DNA of 30,408 nucleotides, from positions 1 to 30,408 of the forward strand of contig JBNGDJ010000018.1 of assembly GCA_049974825.1 (NCBI GenBank), in the 5' to 3' direction. Within the stretch, counting starts at the first letter, position 1. Each line of letters begins with the position of its first letter. Shown here piece by piece: positions 7,880-17,381 of this stretch. The position numbers and the translations under genes were made by a program. The notes under the pieces were generated by a model. It was given only the letters and a program-made list of their open reading frames with translations. It ran no database searches and was not told where the DNA came from. Origin of the DNA: JBKHDT01 sp049974825 (GTDB lineage: Bacteria > Pseudomonadota > Gammaproteobacteria > Halothiobacillales > Halothiobacillaceae).

Positions 7880-9247
7880 ATGCAGGAAGGGATCGTCATC
7901 GTGGGCATGGGCGAGAGCGGGCTGTCAGCAGCACGTCATCTTGCCGCGCGCGGCGTGTCGTTCTCTCTGGCGGACTCCCGGGAGGACCCGCCCATGCGTG
8001 CGGCCTTCCGCTCGGCGTATCCCGAGGCGCCCACGGCTCTGGGTCCGTTTGCGCAGGACCAGTTCATCTCGGCTCGACGGCTGGTGCTCAGCCCCGGAAT
8101 TGACCCGCGTCAGCCGGCCATCGTGCAGGCACGCCAGGCCGGTACCGAGATCGTCGGAGACGTGGAACTGTTTGCCGAGGCGCGCGCCGGGCAGGGAGAC
8201 GCGCGACCGGTGGTGGCCATCACCGGCTCCAATGGCAAGAGCACGGTGACCGTTCTGGTGGGGCGGCTCCTGGAGGCGCTCGGACACCGTCCGGCCGTGG
8301 GCGGCAACCTGGGTACGCCGGTGCTGGATCTGCTGGACGACCCGCAGGCCGACTGTTTTGTGCTTGAGCTGTCCAGCTTCCAGCTTGAGACCGTCCGCAG
8401 CCTCGCCCCGGCAGTGGCCACGGTGCTGAATCTCAGCGAGGACCACCTTGACCGCTACGACCATTTCGAGGACTACGTAGCCGCCAAGGCGCGAATCGGG
8501 CAGGGCGCCGGCCAGTTCGTTTTCAACCGCCAGGATACTCACAGTCGGCGGATTGCGGCCGGGCTGGACGTGCCGACTGTTTCTTTCGGAACCGACGAGT
8601 GCGGGGACGAGGACTTCGGCGTGCTGAGTCGGCATGACGGCCTTTGGCTTGCCGGCGGGGCGCAGCCGATCCTGCCGGCCGGCGCGCTGCCGCTGGCCGG
8701 GATGCACAATCGCGCCAACGTGCTGGCGGCTTTGGCCATGCTGGCTGCCCTGGGCCAGGAGGAAATGAACCGGCCGGAACTGATCGAGGCTCTTTTGACC
8801 TTCGAGGGGCTGCCCCACCGCTGTCGCCTGCTGGGTCATCACCGGGAAGTAGCCTACGTGGATGACTCCAAGGCCACCAATGTCGGGGCGGCTCTGGCGT
8901 CGCTGACCGGAATGGATGCGCCTGTGGTGCTGATTGCCGGTGGGCAGGGCAAGGGCCAGGACTTCTCGCCACTGGCCGAAGCCGTGTCGGAACACGCCCG
9001 GGCCGTGGTGCTGATCGGTCAGGATGCCGGCCGCATTGCTGAGGCACTTGAGGACTCGGATGTACCGGTACTGCGGGCAATCAGCATGGAACAGGCCGTG
9101 GCCCGTGCGTGCGAGGTGGCGCAGGCGGGTGACGTGGTCCTGCTGGCGCCGGCCTGTGCCAGTTTTGACATGTTCGATGGGTTCGAGCATCGCGGACGGG
9201 TATTCGCCGAGGCCGTCTCGCGTCTTCCAGAGGAGGGCGCCGCATGA
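7880..9247 (+). CDS. murD: UDP-MurNAc-L-Ala:D-Glu ligase
   Basis: MurD adds D-glutamate as the second residue of the peptidoglycan stem peptide in the cytoplasm. It has 455 residues (E. coli 438). The N-terminal UDP-binding Rossmann domain begins IVIVGMGESG. The ATP loop GSNGKST occupies residues 116-122 with K120. The third domain contains the conserved YVDDSKATN segment. The ATG follows the mraY stop directly, and the 3' end overlaps ftsW by ATGA. Confidence 0.98.
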   Translation: MQEGIVIVGMGESGLSAARHLAARGVSFSLADSREDPPMRAAFRSAYPEAPTALGPFAQDQFISARRLVLSPGIDPRQPAIVQARQAGTEIVGDVELFAEARAGQGDARPVVAITGSNGKSTVTVLVGRLLEALGHRPAVGGNLGTPVLDLLDDPQADCFVLELSSFQLETVRSLAPAVATVLNLSEDHLDRYDHFEDYVAAKARIGQGAGQFVFNRQDTHSRRIAAGLDVPTVSFGTDECGDEDFGVLSRHDGLWLAGGAQPILPAGALPLAGMHNRANVLAALAMLAALGQEEMNRPELIEALLTFEGLPHRCRLLGHHREVAYVDDSKATNVGAALASLTGMDAPVVLIAGGQGKGQDFSPLAEAVSEHARAVVLIGQDAGRIAEALEDSDVPVLRAISMEQAVARACEVAQAGDVVLLAPACASFDMFDGFEHRGRVFAEAVSRLPEEGAA

Positions 9248-10452
9248 TGCCTGTGATGGATCGTCTGCTGCCTGTGGGCCGGGGAGACCGTGCCGCCGAT
9301 CGGACCCGCGAGGAAGGGATTCGGCTCGACCCCTGGCTTCTGCTGGCCGTCGGCGCGCTGATTGGCTGGGGACTGGTGATGCTGTTTTCAGCATCCATCG
9401 TCCAGGGTGAGCGCCTGGGCATGCCCTACCACTATCCGCTGCGTCAGGTCGTGGCAATGATGATCGGGCTGTTCCTCGCCGGGGTCGTGATTACCCGCGT
9501 TCCCCTGGCGCGGTACGTACAGGCGCGGGCCTGGATTCTGCTGCTCGCGATCTTTCTGCTGGTCCTGGTGCTTGTTCCCGGGGTTGGAAAGGAGGTGAAC
9601 GGGGCACAGCGCTGGATTTCCCTGGGACTTTTCAATTTGCAGGTCGCCGAGGTGGCGCGCCTGCTGATCCTGATCTGGATGGCAGGCTACGTGGCGACTC
9701 GACTGGAGCTGCTGCAAAACCGGCCCCGAGGCATGTTCATGCCCTCGCTCGTGCTGGTGGTGGCGCTTTTGCTGATGCTGATGCAGCCGGATTTTGGCAC
9801 CGCGGCCATTCTCGGGGCGACCATCTTCCTGGTTGCCTGGCTGGCCGGCGCGCACCTGCCGACCATGCTCCTGCTGTCGGCCCTCGGCCTGGGGCTTGGC
9901 TACCTGGCCATGACCATGGAGAGCTACCGGATCGAGCGGCTGATCTCCTTCGTCGACCCCTGGGCCGATCCCTACGGTTCCGGCTACCAGCTTGCCAACT
10001 CGCTGATCGCGATTGGAAGCGGCGGCGTCTTTGGTCGAGGTCTGGGTGAAAGCGTCCAGAAGATGTTCTACCTGCCCGAGGCGCACACCGACTTCATCTT
10101 TTCGGTCCTGGCCGAGGAGTTTGGGCTGGTCGGGGTGCTCTGTGTGGTCGGATTGTATGCCGTGGTTGTCTGGCGAGGTCTGGCCATTGCCCAGATGGCC
10201 TGGCGTCGGGGCCAGCTTTTCGGAGGGGCGCTGGCCTGGGGCATCACGCTCTGGCTCGGGTTGCAGGCCTTCGTGAACATGGGCGTCAGCATGGGGCTGC
10301 TCCCCACCAAGGGGCTCACCCTGCCCCTGATGAGCTATGGCGGCAGCTCGATGATCGTGAGTCTCGTTGCCGTGGCCCTGCTGATCCGGATTCACCACGA
10401 GGCGACCCATCAGCCGGTCCGGCGTCGTGCGCCGGAAGGAGCCGCGTCATGA
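9244..10452 (+). CDS. ftsW: SEDS peptidoglycan glycosyltransferase FtsW
   Basis: FtsW polymerises lipid II into septal glycan strands with FtsI as its cognate transpeptidase. It is a 402-residue integral membrane protein with about ten helices. A soluble N-terminal stretch of about 30 residues precedes the first helix. The conserved periplasmic segment EAHTDFIFSVLAEEFG, which includes the family's essential aspartate, is present, as is the C-terminal LPLMSYGGSS motif. GGAGGG sits upstream of the ATG, which overlaps the murD stop (ATGA). Confidence 0.98.
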   Translation: MMPVMDRLLPVGRGDRAADRTREEGIRLDPWLLLAVGALIGWGLVMLFSASIVQGERLGMPYHYPLRQVVAMMIGLFLAGVVITRVPLARYVQARAWILLLAIFLLVLVLVPGVGKEVNGAQRWISLGLFNLQVAEVARLLILIWMAGYVATRLELLQNRPRGMFMPSLVLVVALLLMLMQPDFGTAAILGATIFLVAWLAGAHLPTMLLLSALGLGLGYLAMTMESYRIERLISFVDPWADPYGSGYQLANSLIAIGSGGVFGRGLGESVQKMFYLPEAHTDFIFSVLAEEFGLVGVLCVVGLYAVVVWRGLAIAQMAWRRGQLFGGALAWGITLWLGLQAFVNMGVSMGLLPTKGLTLPLMSYGGSSMIVSLVAVALLIRIHHEATHQPVRRRAPEGAAS

Positions 10453-11600
10453 TCCGTGCATCGAAGATTGCGCTACCCACGACGACCGGAGCCGTCGAGG
10501 ATCGCGGCACCGTGCTGATGATGGCCGGCGGCACGGGTGGGCACGTCATCCCCGCGCTGGCCGTGGCCCGTGCCCTGGCCGAGGAAGGCTTCGATATTCT
10601 CTGGCTTGGCACCCGGGCCGGAATCGAGGCCCGGCTGGTGCCCGAAGCCGGATTCGAGATTGCCTGGCTGGATATCGGCGGCCTGCGGGGCAAGGGGCTG
10701 GCCACCCGCCTGCGCGCCCCCTGGCGCCTGGCTCGGGCAATCGGTCAGGCCTGGTCGCTGATCCGCCGGCGTCGACCGGTGCTGGCGGTGGGCCTGGGCG
10801 GGTATGCCTCCGGTCCCGGTGGCGTGGCGGCCCGGCTTTGTCGTGTGCCACTGGTGATCCACGAACAAAATGCCGTGGCCGGGTTGACCAACCGGCTGCT
10901 TTCCCGGGTGGCTGCCCGGGTGCTCTGCGCCTATCCGCAAGTCTTCCGCGTGCCCTGCGAAATTGTCGGCAACCCGGTTCGTGACGAGATTGCCGCTTTG
11001 CCGGCGCCGGCAGAGCGTTTTGCCGGGCGTACGGGCCCCCTGCGCGTCCTGATGCTGGGCGGAAGCCTTGGCGCCGCCGCCCTGAACCGGCTGGTGCCGC
11101 AGGCACTGGCACTTTGGAGCCGGCAAACGGCTCTGGCCGTGACGCACCAGTGTGGTCCGAAACATGTCGAGGAAGCCGAAGCGGCCTATCGGGCCAGTCC
11201 GCTGGCGGATGGCTCCGAGTCGATCGTGGTTGCCTACCTGGACGACATGGCCGAAGCCTACGCGCGCGCCGATCTCGTGATTGCCCGGGCCGGGGCCCTG
11301 ACGGTTGCCGAGATCTGTGCCGCGGGCCTGCCGGCCGTTCTGGTGCCCTTCCCCCACGCGGTTGATGACCACCAGGCAGCCAACGCGGCCTTGCTGGTGG
11401 AGGCCGGGGCGGCCTTGATGATTCGGCAGGACTCCCTGGAACCTGAAGCCTTGGCCGCCACCTTGCAGGCGAGACTGTCCGATCGTGACACGCTGGCGCA
11501 GAAGGCTGGCCAGGCCCGGGCGCAGGCGCGTCCCGAGGCCCTGGAGCTCATGGTGGCCCACTGTCTCGCGGTCGTGGACGAACAGGAGGTGCGCGCATGA
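10449..11600 (+). CDS. murG: Lipid II synthase MurG (GlcNAc transferase)
   Basis: Peripheral inner-membrane GT-B glycosyltransferase that adds GlcNAc from UDP-GlcNAc to lipid I, giving lipid II. The glycine-rich GGTGGH loop is at residues 27-32. Family members usually reach this loop within the first 10-20 residues, so this protein has a somewhat longer N-terminus, in a total of 383 residues (E. coli 355). A later start is possible, but the listed ATG has GGAAGGAG upstream and the ATGA overlap with ftsW, which supports it. HEQNAVAG and the C-terminal nucleotide-sugar region with DDHQAANA are as expected. Confidence 0.97.
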   Translation: MIRASKIALPTTTGAVEDRGTVLMMAGGTGGHVIPALAVARALAEEGFDILWLGTRAGIEARLVPEAGFEIAWLDIGGLRGKGLATRLRAPWRLARAIGQAWSLIRRRRPVLAVGLGGYASGPGGVAARLCRVPLVIHEQNAVAGLTNRLLSRVAARVLCAYPQVFRVPCEIVGNPVRDEIAALPAPAERFAGRTGPLRVLMLGGSLGAAALNRLVPQALALWSRQTALAVTHQCGPKHVEEAEAAYRASPLADGSESIVVAYLDDMAEAYARADLVIARAGALTVAEICAAGLPAVLVPFPHAVDDHQAANAALLVEAGAALMIRQDSLEPEALAATLQARLSDRDTLAQKAGQARAQARPEALELMVAHCLAVVDEQEVRA

Positions 11601-13033
11601 GTCTTGTGCAACCGACCGTTCCAGCCATTGCGATGCGCCGGGTGCGCCGCGTGCACTTTATCGGCATCGGCGGCGTCGGGATGAGCGGGATTGCCGAGGT
11701 ACTGCAGACGCTGGGCTACTCGGTGAGCGGCTCGGACATCGTCGACAGTCCGACGGTGCGGCACTTGAAGGGGCTTGGCGTTCGGATCGAGCTCGGCCAC
11801 CGGGCCGAGAACCTTCAGGACGTGGATGTGGTGGTGACGTCCACCGCCGTGCGCGCTGACAATCCGGAGCTGGCCACCGCGCTGACCCGCCGGATTCCGG
11901 TTGTGCGTCGCGCCGAGATGCTGGCCGAGCTGATGCGCTTTCGGCAGGGCATTGCCGTGGCGGGCACCCACGGCAAGACCACCACCACCTCGCTGATCGC
12001 GGCCCTGCTCGCCGAGGGCGGCATGGATCCGACCTACGTCATCGGGGGCAAGCTGCTTTCAAGCTCCACCCATGCACGACTCGGGACAGGCCAGTACCTG
12101 GTGGCCGAGGCGGACGAGTCGGATGCCTCTTTCCTGCACCTGCAGCCGCATATCGCCGTGGTCACCAATATCGACGCCGATCACATGGAGACTTACGGCG
12201 GCGATTTCGATCGTCTGGTCGACGCCTTCGTGGAGTTTTTGCACAACCTGCCGTTTTACGGCCTCGCGGTGCTCTGCGCGGAGGATGCAAATCTCATGGG
12301 CATTTTGCCCCGCATCGGCCGGCAGGTGCTGACCTACGGAATCGGCGTACCGGCCGACGTGCGGGCGGATGACCTGCAGTCGGACGGCTTCGGGTCGCGC
12401 TTTGCGGTCGTGTTGCCCGATGACACCCGCTTCGAGGCCCGGCTGGCCATGCCTGGGCGGCACAACGTCCTCAACGCGCTGGCGGCCATTACCGTCGCCC
12501 ATGACCTGGGCGTCGATGCGCAGGCCATGCAGCGCGCCCTGGGCGATTTCCAGGGAATCGGTCGGCGTCTGGAACGTCACGGTCTGCTGCGGCATCCCCG
12601 CGGAGAGGCGCTGCTGGTGGACGACTACGGACATCACCCCTGTGAGGTGGCTGCCACGCTGTCTGCCGTGCGGGCAGCCTGGCCGGAACGACGGATGGTC
12701 GTGGTGTTCCAGCCGCATCGCTACAGCCGCACCCGCGATTTGTTCGAGGACTTCGTGCGTGAGCTTTCCGAGGCCGACGTCCTGGTTCTGCTGGAGGTGT
12801 ATCCGGCCGGGGAAGAGCCCGTAGCCGGTGCCGACAGCCGGGTGCTGGCCCGGGCGATTCGTGCACGGGGACAGGTCGACCCGGTCTACGCAGCCGACTC
12901 CGACGAGGTCGTGTCCGTCCTCGGCGGACTGCTGGCGGACAAGGATGTTCTTCTGACACTGGGTGCAGGCAACGTCGGCGGGTTGCCCGCCCGGTTGCAG
13001 GCGGCCCCCTGGGCCGGTGGAGGCGAGTCATGA
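11597..13033 (+). CDS. murC: UDP-MurNAc:L-alanine ligase
   Basis: First of the four Mur ligases, adding L-alanine to UDP-MurNAc in the cytoplasm. It has 478 residues. HFIGIGGVGMSGIAEVL marks the N-terminal UDP-binding domain. The ATP loop GTHGKTT spans residues 123-129 with K127. DDYGHHP and QPHRYSRT in the C-terminal domain are typical of MurC. AGGAGG precedes the ATG, which overlaps murG by ATGA; the stop overlaps ddl in the same way. Confidence 0.98.
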   Translation: MSLVQPTVPAIAMRRVRRVHFIGIGGVGMSGIAEVLQTLGYSVSGSDIVDSPTVRHLKGLGVRIELGHRAENLQDVDVVVTSTAVRADNPELATALTRRIPVVRRAEMLAELMRFRQGIAVAGTHGKTTTTSLIAALLAEGGMDPTYVIGGKLLSSSTHARLGTGQYLVAEADESDASFLHLQPHIAVVTNIDADHMETYGGDFDRLVDAFVEFLHNLPFYGLAVLCAEDANLMGILPRIGRQVLTYGIGVPADVRADDLQSDGFGSRFAVVLPDDTRFEARLAMPGRHNVLNALAAITVAHDLGVDAQAMQRALGDFQGIGRRLERHGLLRHPRGEALLVDDYGHHPCEVAATLSAVRAAWPERRMVVVFQPHRYSRTRDLFEDFVRELSEADVLVLLEVYPAGEEPVAGADSRVLARAIRARGQVDPVYAADSDEVVSVLGGLLADKDVLLTLGAGNVGGLPARLQAAPWAGGGES

Positions 13034-13962
13034 GCCTGTTTGAACAGCCGGAAAAGCTCGGCCGGGTGGCCGTTCTGATGGGCGGGCTCTCTGCCGAGCG
13101 CGAGATTTCCTTGCGCAGCGGCGCGATGGTGCATGCGGCGCTGCTTGAGGCCGGGGTCGACGCGGTCGCAGTGGATGTGGGCGAAGACATCGTCTCCGTG
13201 CTGGAAACCGGCCGCTTCGACCGGGCCTTTATCGCCCTGCACGGCCGCGGGGGCGAGGACGGGCACATCCAGGCGCTGCTGGAGTTTCTGGCGATCCCGT
13301 ACACCGGCTCTGGCGTGCTTGGATCGGCACTGGGTATGGACAAGCTGCGCAGCAAGCTGGTCTGGGCCGGGCAGGGCTTGCCGACCCCGGACTGGCGTTT
13401 GCTTCGGTCGGCGGAGGATGCCGTGGAGGCCGTCGCGGCCCTGGGCCTGCCGCTGATGATCAAGCCGGTGCTGGAAGGCTCAAGCCTTGGGATGAGCAAG
13501 GTCGATCACGCCGACCAGGTGCCTGACGCCTGGCGCAGGGCGGCAGCCTACGGCCCGGTCATGGCCGAGGCCTGGATCGCGGGCTCGGAGTACACGGTGG
13601 CCATCCTTGGCGAGCGGGCACTGCCGGTGATCCGTTTGCAGACCACTCATGCCTTCTATGACTACGAGGCCAAGTACGAGGCCGACGACACCCGGTATTT
13701 GCTGCCCTGCGGACTGCCGGAGCCGGAAGAGACAGCCCTTAAGTCTCTGGCGCTGGAGGCTTTCCAGATTGCCGATTGTCGTGGATGGGGCCGGGTGGAC
13801 CTGATGGTCGACCAGGCCGGTCGGCCGCATCTGATCGAGGTGAACACGGTGCCGGGCATGACGGACCACTCGCTGGTGCCAATGGCCGCACGGGCGGCCG
13901 GGCTGGAGATGCCGGCCCTTTGCCTGGAGATTCTCGCAGCCACTCTGGAGGAGTCGCGATGA
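13030..13962 (+). CDS. ddl: D-alanine--D-alanine ligase (DdlB type)
   Basis: ATP-grasp enzyme joining two D-alanines, providing the MurF substrate. It has 310 residues (E. coli DdlB 306). Conserved blocks include the early VLMGGLSAEREISL, LHGRGGEDG, the IKPVLEGSS ATP-binding strand and the metal-binding EVNTVPGMT near the C-terminus. Position between murC and ftsQ matches ddlB of the E. coli cluster. ATGA overlaps bracket both ends. Whether a second Ddl exists elsewhere cannot be seen here. Confidence 0.97.
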   Translation: MSLFEQPEKLGRVAVLMGGLSAEREISLRSGAMVHAALLEAGVDAVAVDVGEDIVSVLETGRFDRAFIALHGRGGEDGHIQALLEFLAIPYTGSGVLGSALGMDKLRSKLVWAGQGLPTPDWRLLRSAEDAVEAVAALGLPLMIKPVLEGSSLGMSKVDHADQVPDAWRRAAAYGPVMAEAWIAGSEYTVAILGERALPVIRLQTTHAFYDYEAKYEADDTRYLLPCGLPEPEETALKSLALEAFQIADCRGWGRVDLMVDQAGRPHLIEVNTVPGMTDHSLVPMAARAAGLEMPALCLEILAATLEESR

Positions 13963-14765
13963 GCGCCATGGCCGCGCGGAGGCGTCCGCCCTGGTGGCGC
14001 ATGCTGCCCGGCCTCGCCGCCCGGGCTGCCTGGCCGCTGCTGCTGCTGACAGTCATGGGCGTGATTGCCTTTCAGGCGCGGGCTTACTGGCAGGCGCTGT
14101 CCGCACCCGGGGCTTGGCCGGTGCGCGAAGTCTCGGTTGAAGGTTCGCTGCAATACGCGGATGCGCAGCGCCTGCGGGCGGTTCTGGCCGAGCAGCTGAG
14201 GCCCGGCTTTCTGGCCGCGGATCTTTACACGCTCAAGCGGGAGATCTTGGCGGATGCCTGGATAGCCGAGGCCCGGCTGGAACGCCAGTGGCCCGACCGG
14301 GTACGCGTGACGCTCAGGGAGCATCGGCCGCTGGCCCGCTGGCGTGGTGACGGCGTACTTGATGCCCGTGGCGGCGTATTCCGCCCGGAGCTTGAGACCA
14401 TCCCGGACGGGTTGCCGGTGCTGGTGGGCTCGGAGGGACGACAGTGGCCGCTGTGGGAGCGATACCAGGTGCTGGCCGGCGTGCTGGATGGCGTGGATCT
14501 GGCGTTGGTCGGGGTGCGCGAGGACGCCCGAGGCTCGCTGGACCTGATGCTTGAAGGCGGCATCCGGGTTCGTGTCGGCCGGGAGGACGTCGAGGGACGC
14601 ATCCAGCGTTTTCTCGACGTGTACCCGCGCACCGTGGCCGACCAGGTGAACCAGGTGGCGGCCATCGACCTGCGCTACACCAACGGATTTGCGATCAAGC
14701 CGCGCGTGGCCGCAACGGAAACGGGGGATGAAACCAATGCGAATGCAAGTCGGGACGGGGCCTGA
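13959..14765 (+). CDS. ftsQ: Cell division protein FtsQ
   Basis: A 268-residue bitopic divisome protein (E. coli 276). It has a basic cytoplasmic tail of about 23 residues, one transmembrane helix (about 24-44), a periplasmic POTRA domain beginning near REVSVEGS, then the beta domain that binds FtsB-FtsL. The frame is open upstream into ddl, but GGAGGAG lies just ahead of the ATG at 13959 and gives an ATGA overlap with ddl, so that start is chosen. The last 20 or so residues are polar and probably disordered. Confidence 0.96.
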   Translation: MSAMAARRRPPWWRMLPGLAARAAWPLLLLTVMGVIAFQARAYWQALSAPGAWPVREVSVEGSLQYADAQRLRAVLAEQLRPGFLAADLYTLKREILADAWIAEARLERQWPDRVRVTLREHRPLARWRGDGVLDARGGVFRPELETIPDGLPVLVGSEGRQWPLWERYQVLAGVLDGVDLALVGVREDARGSLDLMLEGGIRVRVGREDVEGRIQRFLDVYPRTVADQVNQVAAIDLRYTNGFAIKPRVAATETGDETNANASRDGA

Positions 14766-14771
14766 ACAGAC

Positions 14772-16016
14772 ATGATGAAGAAAGGTGACAAGAACCTGGT
14801 GGTCGGGCTGGATGTCGGCACCACCAAGATTGCCGCGCTGGTGGGCGAGGTTGACGAGGACGGCCGCGTCAACCTCATCGGCCATGGCACGAGCCCCACG
14901 CACGGCGGACTTCGACGGGGCATGGTGGTGGACATCGACACCACGGCCAACGCGATCCGCCGGGCGGTCGAGTCGGCCGACCTGATGTCCAACTGCCAGA
15001 TCAACGCGGTATGGGTCGGCATTGCCGGCGCCCACGTCTCCAGTCAGGACTCTCAGGGGGTGTCCGGCATCCAGGGCAGCGAAATCACCCGCGATGACGT
15101 GCGGCGGGTGATCGAGTCGGCGCGGGCCATCGCCATTCCCAATGGCCAGCAGATCATTCACGCGGTCGCGCAGGAATACGCGATTGACGGCCAGGATGGC
15201 ATTCGGGAGCCGGTCGGGATGTCCGGCGTGCGCCTGGAGGCCAACGTGCACATCGTCACCGGCGCGGTGAGTGCCGTGCAGAACATCACCAAGTGCGTGG
15301 ATCGCTGCGGACTGGGCGTCGAGGGCATCGTGCTCGAGCAGCTGGCCGCCTCGCATGCCGTACTCAATGACGATGAGAAGGCGCTCGGTGTCTGCCTGGT
15401 CGACATCGGCGGAGGAACCACGGACGTGGCGATCTACGTCAAGGGCGCGTTGCGGCACACCCATGTCCTGCCGATCGCCGGCGACCAGATCACCAATGAC
15501 ATTGCCGTGGGGCTGAAGACGCCGACCCAGCATGCGGAAGCCATCAAGATCAAGCACGGCGGCCTGGTATACGCCGACGAGCGAGACGGCGAGACGGCCA
15601 TCGAGGTGCCCAGCGTCAGCGACCGGCCGCCGCGCCGCATGGCGCGCGAGACTCTGATGCGCATCGTCCGGCCGCGTGTCGAGGAAATCCTCCAGTACGT
15701 CCGCGACGAGATCCGTCGCGTCGGCTACGAGGAGCAGATCAATGCCGGCATCGTCCTGACCGGCGGTGCGGCCAAGCTCCCCGGCCTGACCGACATGGCC
15801 GAGGAGATCTTCAACATGCCTGTCCGCCTGGGCACCGCCCAGGGGGTCGGGGGCATGACCAGCGTCGTGTCGGATCCGGAAAACGCGACCGGCATCGGCC
15901 TGATCCTGCATGGCGTGCAGTCCATGCGAAGCGGTTTCGAGCCTCAGCGGGATTCCGCTGCAGGCGGTGAAACGGTCCTGCAACGCATGAAGCGCTGGTT
16001 CCAGGACCATGTCTGA
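14772..16016 (+). CDS. ftsA: Cell division protein FtsA
   Basis: Actin-like ATPase that tethers FtsZ to the inner membrane and recruits downstream divisome proteins. It has 414 residues. GLDVGTTKIAALVGEV is the phosphate-1 loop, CLVDIGGGTTD the phosphate-2 loop, and IVLTGGAAKLPG the adenosine motif. The C-terminus VLQRMKRWFQDHV is the amphipathic membrane-targeting helix. It starts 6 nt after ftsQ without an overlap and with only a weak GACGGGG site. A second ATG at 14775 is equally possible. Confidence 0.98.
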   Translation: MMKKGDKNLVVGLDVGTTKIAALVGEVDEDGRVNLIGHGTSPTHGGLRRGMVVDIDTTANAIRRAVESADLMSNCQINAVWVGIAGAHVSSQDSQGVSGIQGSEITRDDVRRVIESARAIAIPNGQQIIHAVAQEYAIDGQDGIREPVGMSGVRLEANVHIVTGAVSAVQNITKCVDRCGLGVEGIVLEQLAASHAVLNDDEKALGVCLVDIGGGTTDVAIYVKGALRHTHVLPIAGDQITNDIAVGLKTPTQHAEAIKIKHGGLVYADERDGETAIEVPSVSDRPPRRMARETLMRIVRPRVEEILQYVRDEIRRVGYEEQINAGIVLTGGAAKLPGLTDMAEEIFNMPVRLGTAQGVGGMTSVVSDPENATGIGLILHGVQSMRSGFEPQRDSAAGGETVLQRMKRWFQDHV

Positions 16017-16068
16017 ACTTGATCGACCACATCACAACACTCTCCAAAGGCGAGCGGGGGATATTGCA

Positions 16069-17256
16069 ATGACTTGGGAAATGCTGAACACCTATACCGA
16101 CAACGCGAAGATCAAGGTCATCGGCGTGGGCGGCGGCGGAGGAAACGCCGTGCAGCACATGCTGACCAAGCAGATCGAGAGCGTCGAGTACATCTGCGCG
16201 AATACCGACGCGCAGGCACTCAAGAAGAGCGAGGCGACCACCCAGCTTCAGATCGGGGCCAACATCACCAAGGGCCTGGGTGCCGGAGCGGATCCCGAGC
16301 TGGGTCGCCAGGCCGCGCTGGAAGATCGCGAGCCGATCCAGGAAGTGATCAAGGAAACCAACATGCTTTTCATTACCACCGGCATGGGCGGGGGCACGGG
16401 CACCGGGGCCGCGCCGGTCATCGCCCAGATTGCCCGGGACATGGGCATTCTCACCGTCGCGGTGGTCACTCGGCCGTTCAGCTTCGAAGGCAAGAAGCGT
16501 TCGGCCCAGGCGCTTGAGGGCATTCGTGAACTGGAAGCGAATGTCGATTCGCTGATCGTGATCCCCAACGACAAGCTCATGGCCGTCATGGGCAAGCAGG
16601 CCAGCCTGGTCGATGCCTTCAACGCGGCCAACGAAATACTTTACACCGCGGTTCAGGGGATTTCCGAGCTGATCACCCGCCCCGGCGAGATCAACCTCGA
16701 CTTCGCCGACGTGCGGGCCATCATGACCGAAATGGGCACCGCGATGATGGGCACTGGCAGCGGCACCGGCGAAAACCGGGCCGTAGAAGCCGCCGAGGCA
16801 GCCATCCACAGCCCGCTGCTTGATGACGTGAGCCTCAGCGGCGCCCAGGGCGTACTGGTCAACATCACCTCCAACGGTGACCTGTCCATCGGCGAGTTTA
16901 TGGAGATCGGGGAGATGATCCGCGAGCTGGCCGGCGACGACGACAACGCCAAGGTCAAGGTCGGGACCGCGATCGATCCCGAGCTTGACGGCGAACTGCG
17001 CGTCACGCTGGTGGCCACTGGCCTGGAGCGTGCCGAAGTGGCGATTCAGAATACCAACCGTCGTCGCGGCGGACCCAAGGTGGTGGTCGACAATGGCCAT
17101 GCCGCCCGCACGTCTGTTGACCCGCAGCCCGCCGAGCCGGCGGCAGCCGCCCAGCAGGGTGGACAGCGCGCACCGGCCGCTGCCACGCATGGCAATGCAG
17201 CAATCGACTTCGCCACGCTGGACATTCCGGCCTTCCTCCGCCAGCAGGCCGACTGA
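16069..17256 (+). CDS. ftsZ: Cell division GTPase FtsZ
   Basis: Tubulin-like GTPase that polymerises into the Z ring. It has 395 residues. The signature GGGTGTG is at 107-113, and the T7 loop NLDFAD begins at N209, supplying catalytic aspartates. A flexible Ala/Pro/Gln-rich linker runs from about residue 325, ending in the conserved tail LDIPAFLRQQAD, which binds FtsA and ZipA. The frame is open back to an ATG at 16009 inside ftsA, which would add 20 residues; that extension is not typical, and the ATG at 16069 has GCGGGGG upstream, so the shorter form is chosen. A 52-nt gap separates it from ftsA, the largest in the operon. A terminator follows. Confidence 0.98.
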   Translation: MTWEMLNTYTDNAKIKVIGVGGGGGNAVQHMLTKQIESVEYICANTDAQALKKSEATTQLQIGANITKGLGAGADPELGRQAALEDREPIQEVIKETNMLFITTGMGGGTGTGAAPVIAQIARDMGILTVAVVTRPFSFEGKKRSAQALEGIRELEANVDSLIVIPNDKLMAVMGKQASLVDAFNAANEILYTAVQGISELITRPGEINLDFADVRAIMTEMGTAMMGTGSGTGENRAVEAAEAAIHSPLLDDVSLSGAQGVLVNITSNGDLSIGEFMEIGEMIRELAGDDDNAKVKVGTAIDPELDGELRVTLVATGLERAEVAIQNTNRRRGGPKVVVDNGHAARTSVDPQPAEPAAAAQQGGQRAPAAATHGNAAIDFATLDIPAFLRQQAD

Positions 17257-17320
17257 GCGCGGCTGATCCCTGTGCAGTCTGGGTTACAACCAGGCTGCGG
17301 GCGCGCAACGATTCCGGACG

Positions 17321-17352
17321 AACCCGCATTTATCAAGGATGCGGGTTTTTTG
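17321..17352 (+). terminator. Intrinsic terminator of the dcw operon
   Basis: AACCCGCAT (17321-17329) pairs perfectly with ATGCGGGTT (17339-17347) over a 9-nt loop, and a run of T follows (17346-17351). It lies 64 nt beyond the ftsZ stop and closes the operon before lpxC could follow. Confidence 0.92.
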
Positions 17353-17376
17353 TGTCCGGATGGATGCCAGGATAAT
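17348..17376 (+). promoter_or_regulatory. Candidate promoter of the cbrA transcription unit
   Basis: GATAAT (17371-17376) matches the -10 consensus at five positions. The -35 is poor (TTTTGT at 17348-17353, spacer 17) and lies in the T tract of the preceding terminator. A start near 17383 would place the hairpin repeat at the very 5' end of the transcript. This is inference from sequence alone. Confidence 0.35.
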
Positions 17377-17381
17377 AGTTT

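Noticed and set aside
16009..16068. N-terminal extension of ftsZ by 20 residues
   Set aside because: FtsZ proteins lack such an extension, and the ATG at 16069 has a better-placed ribosome site.
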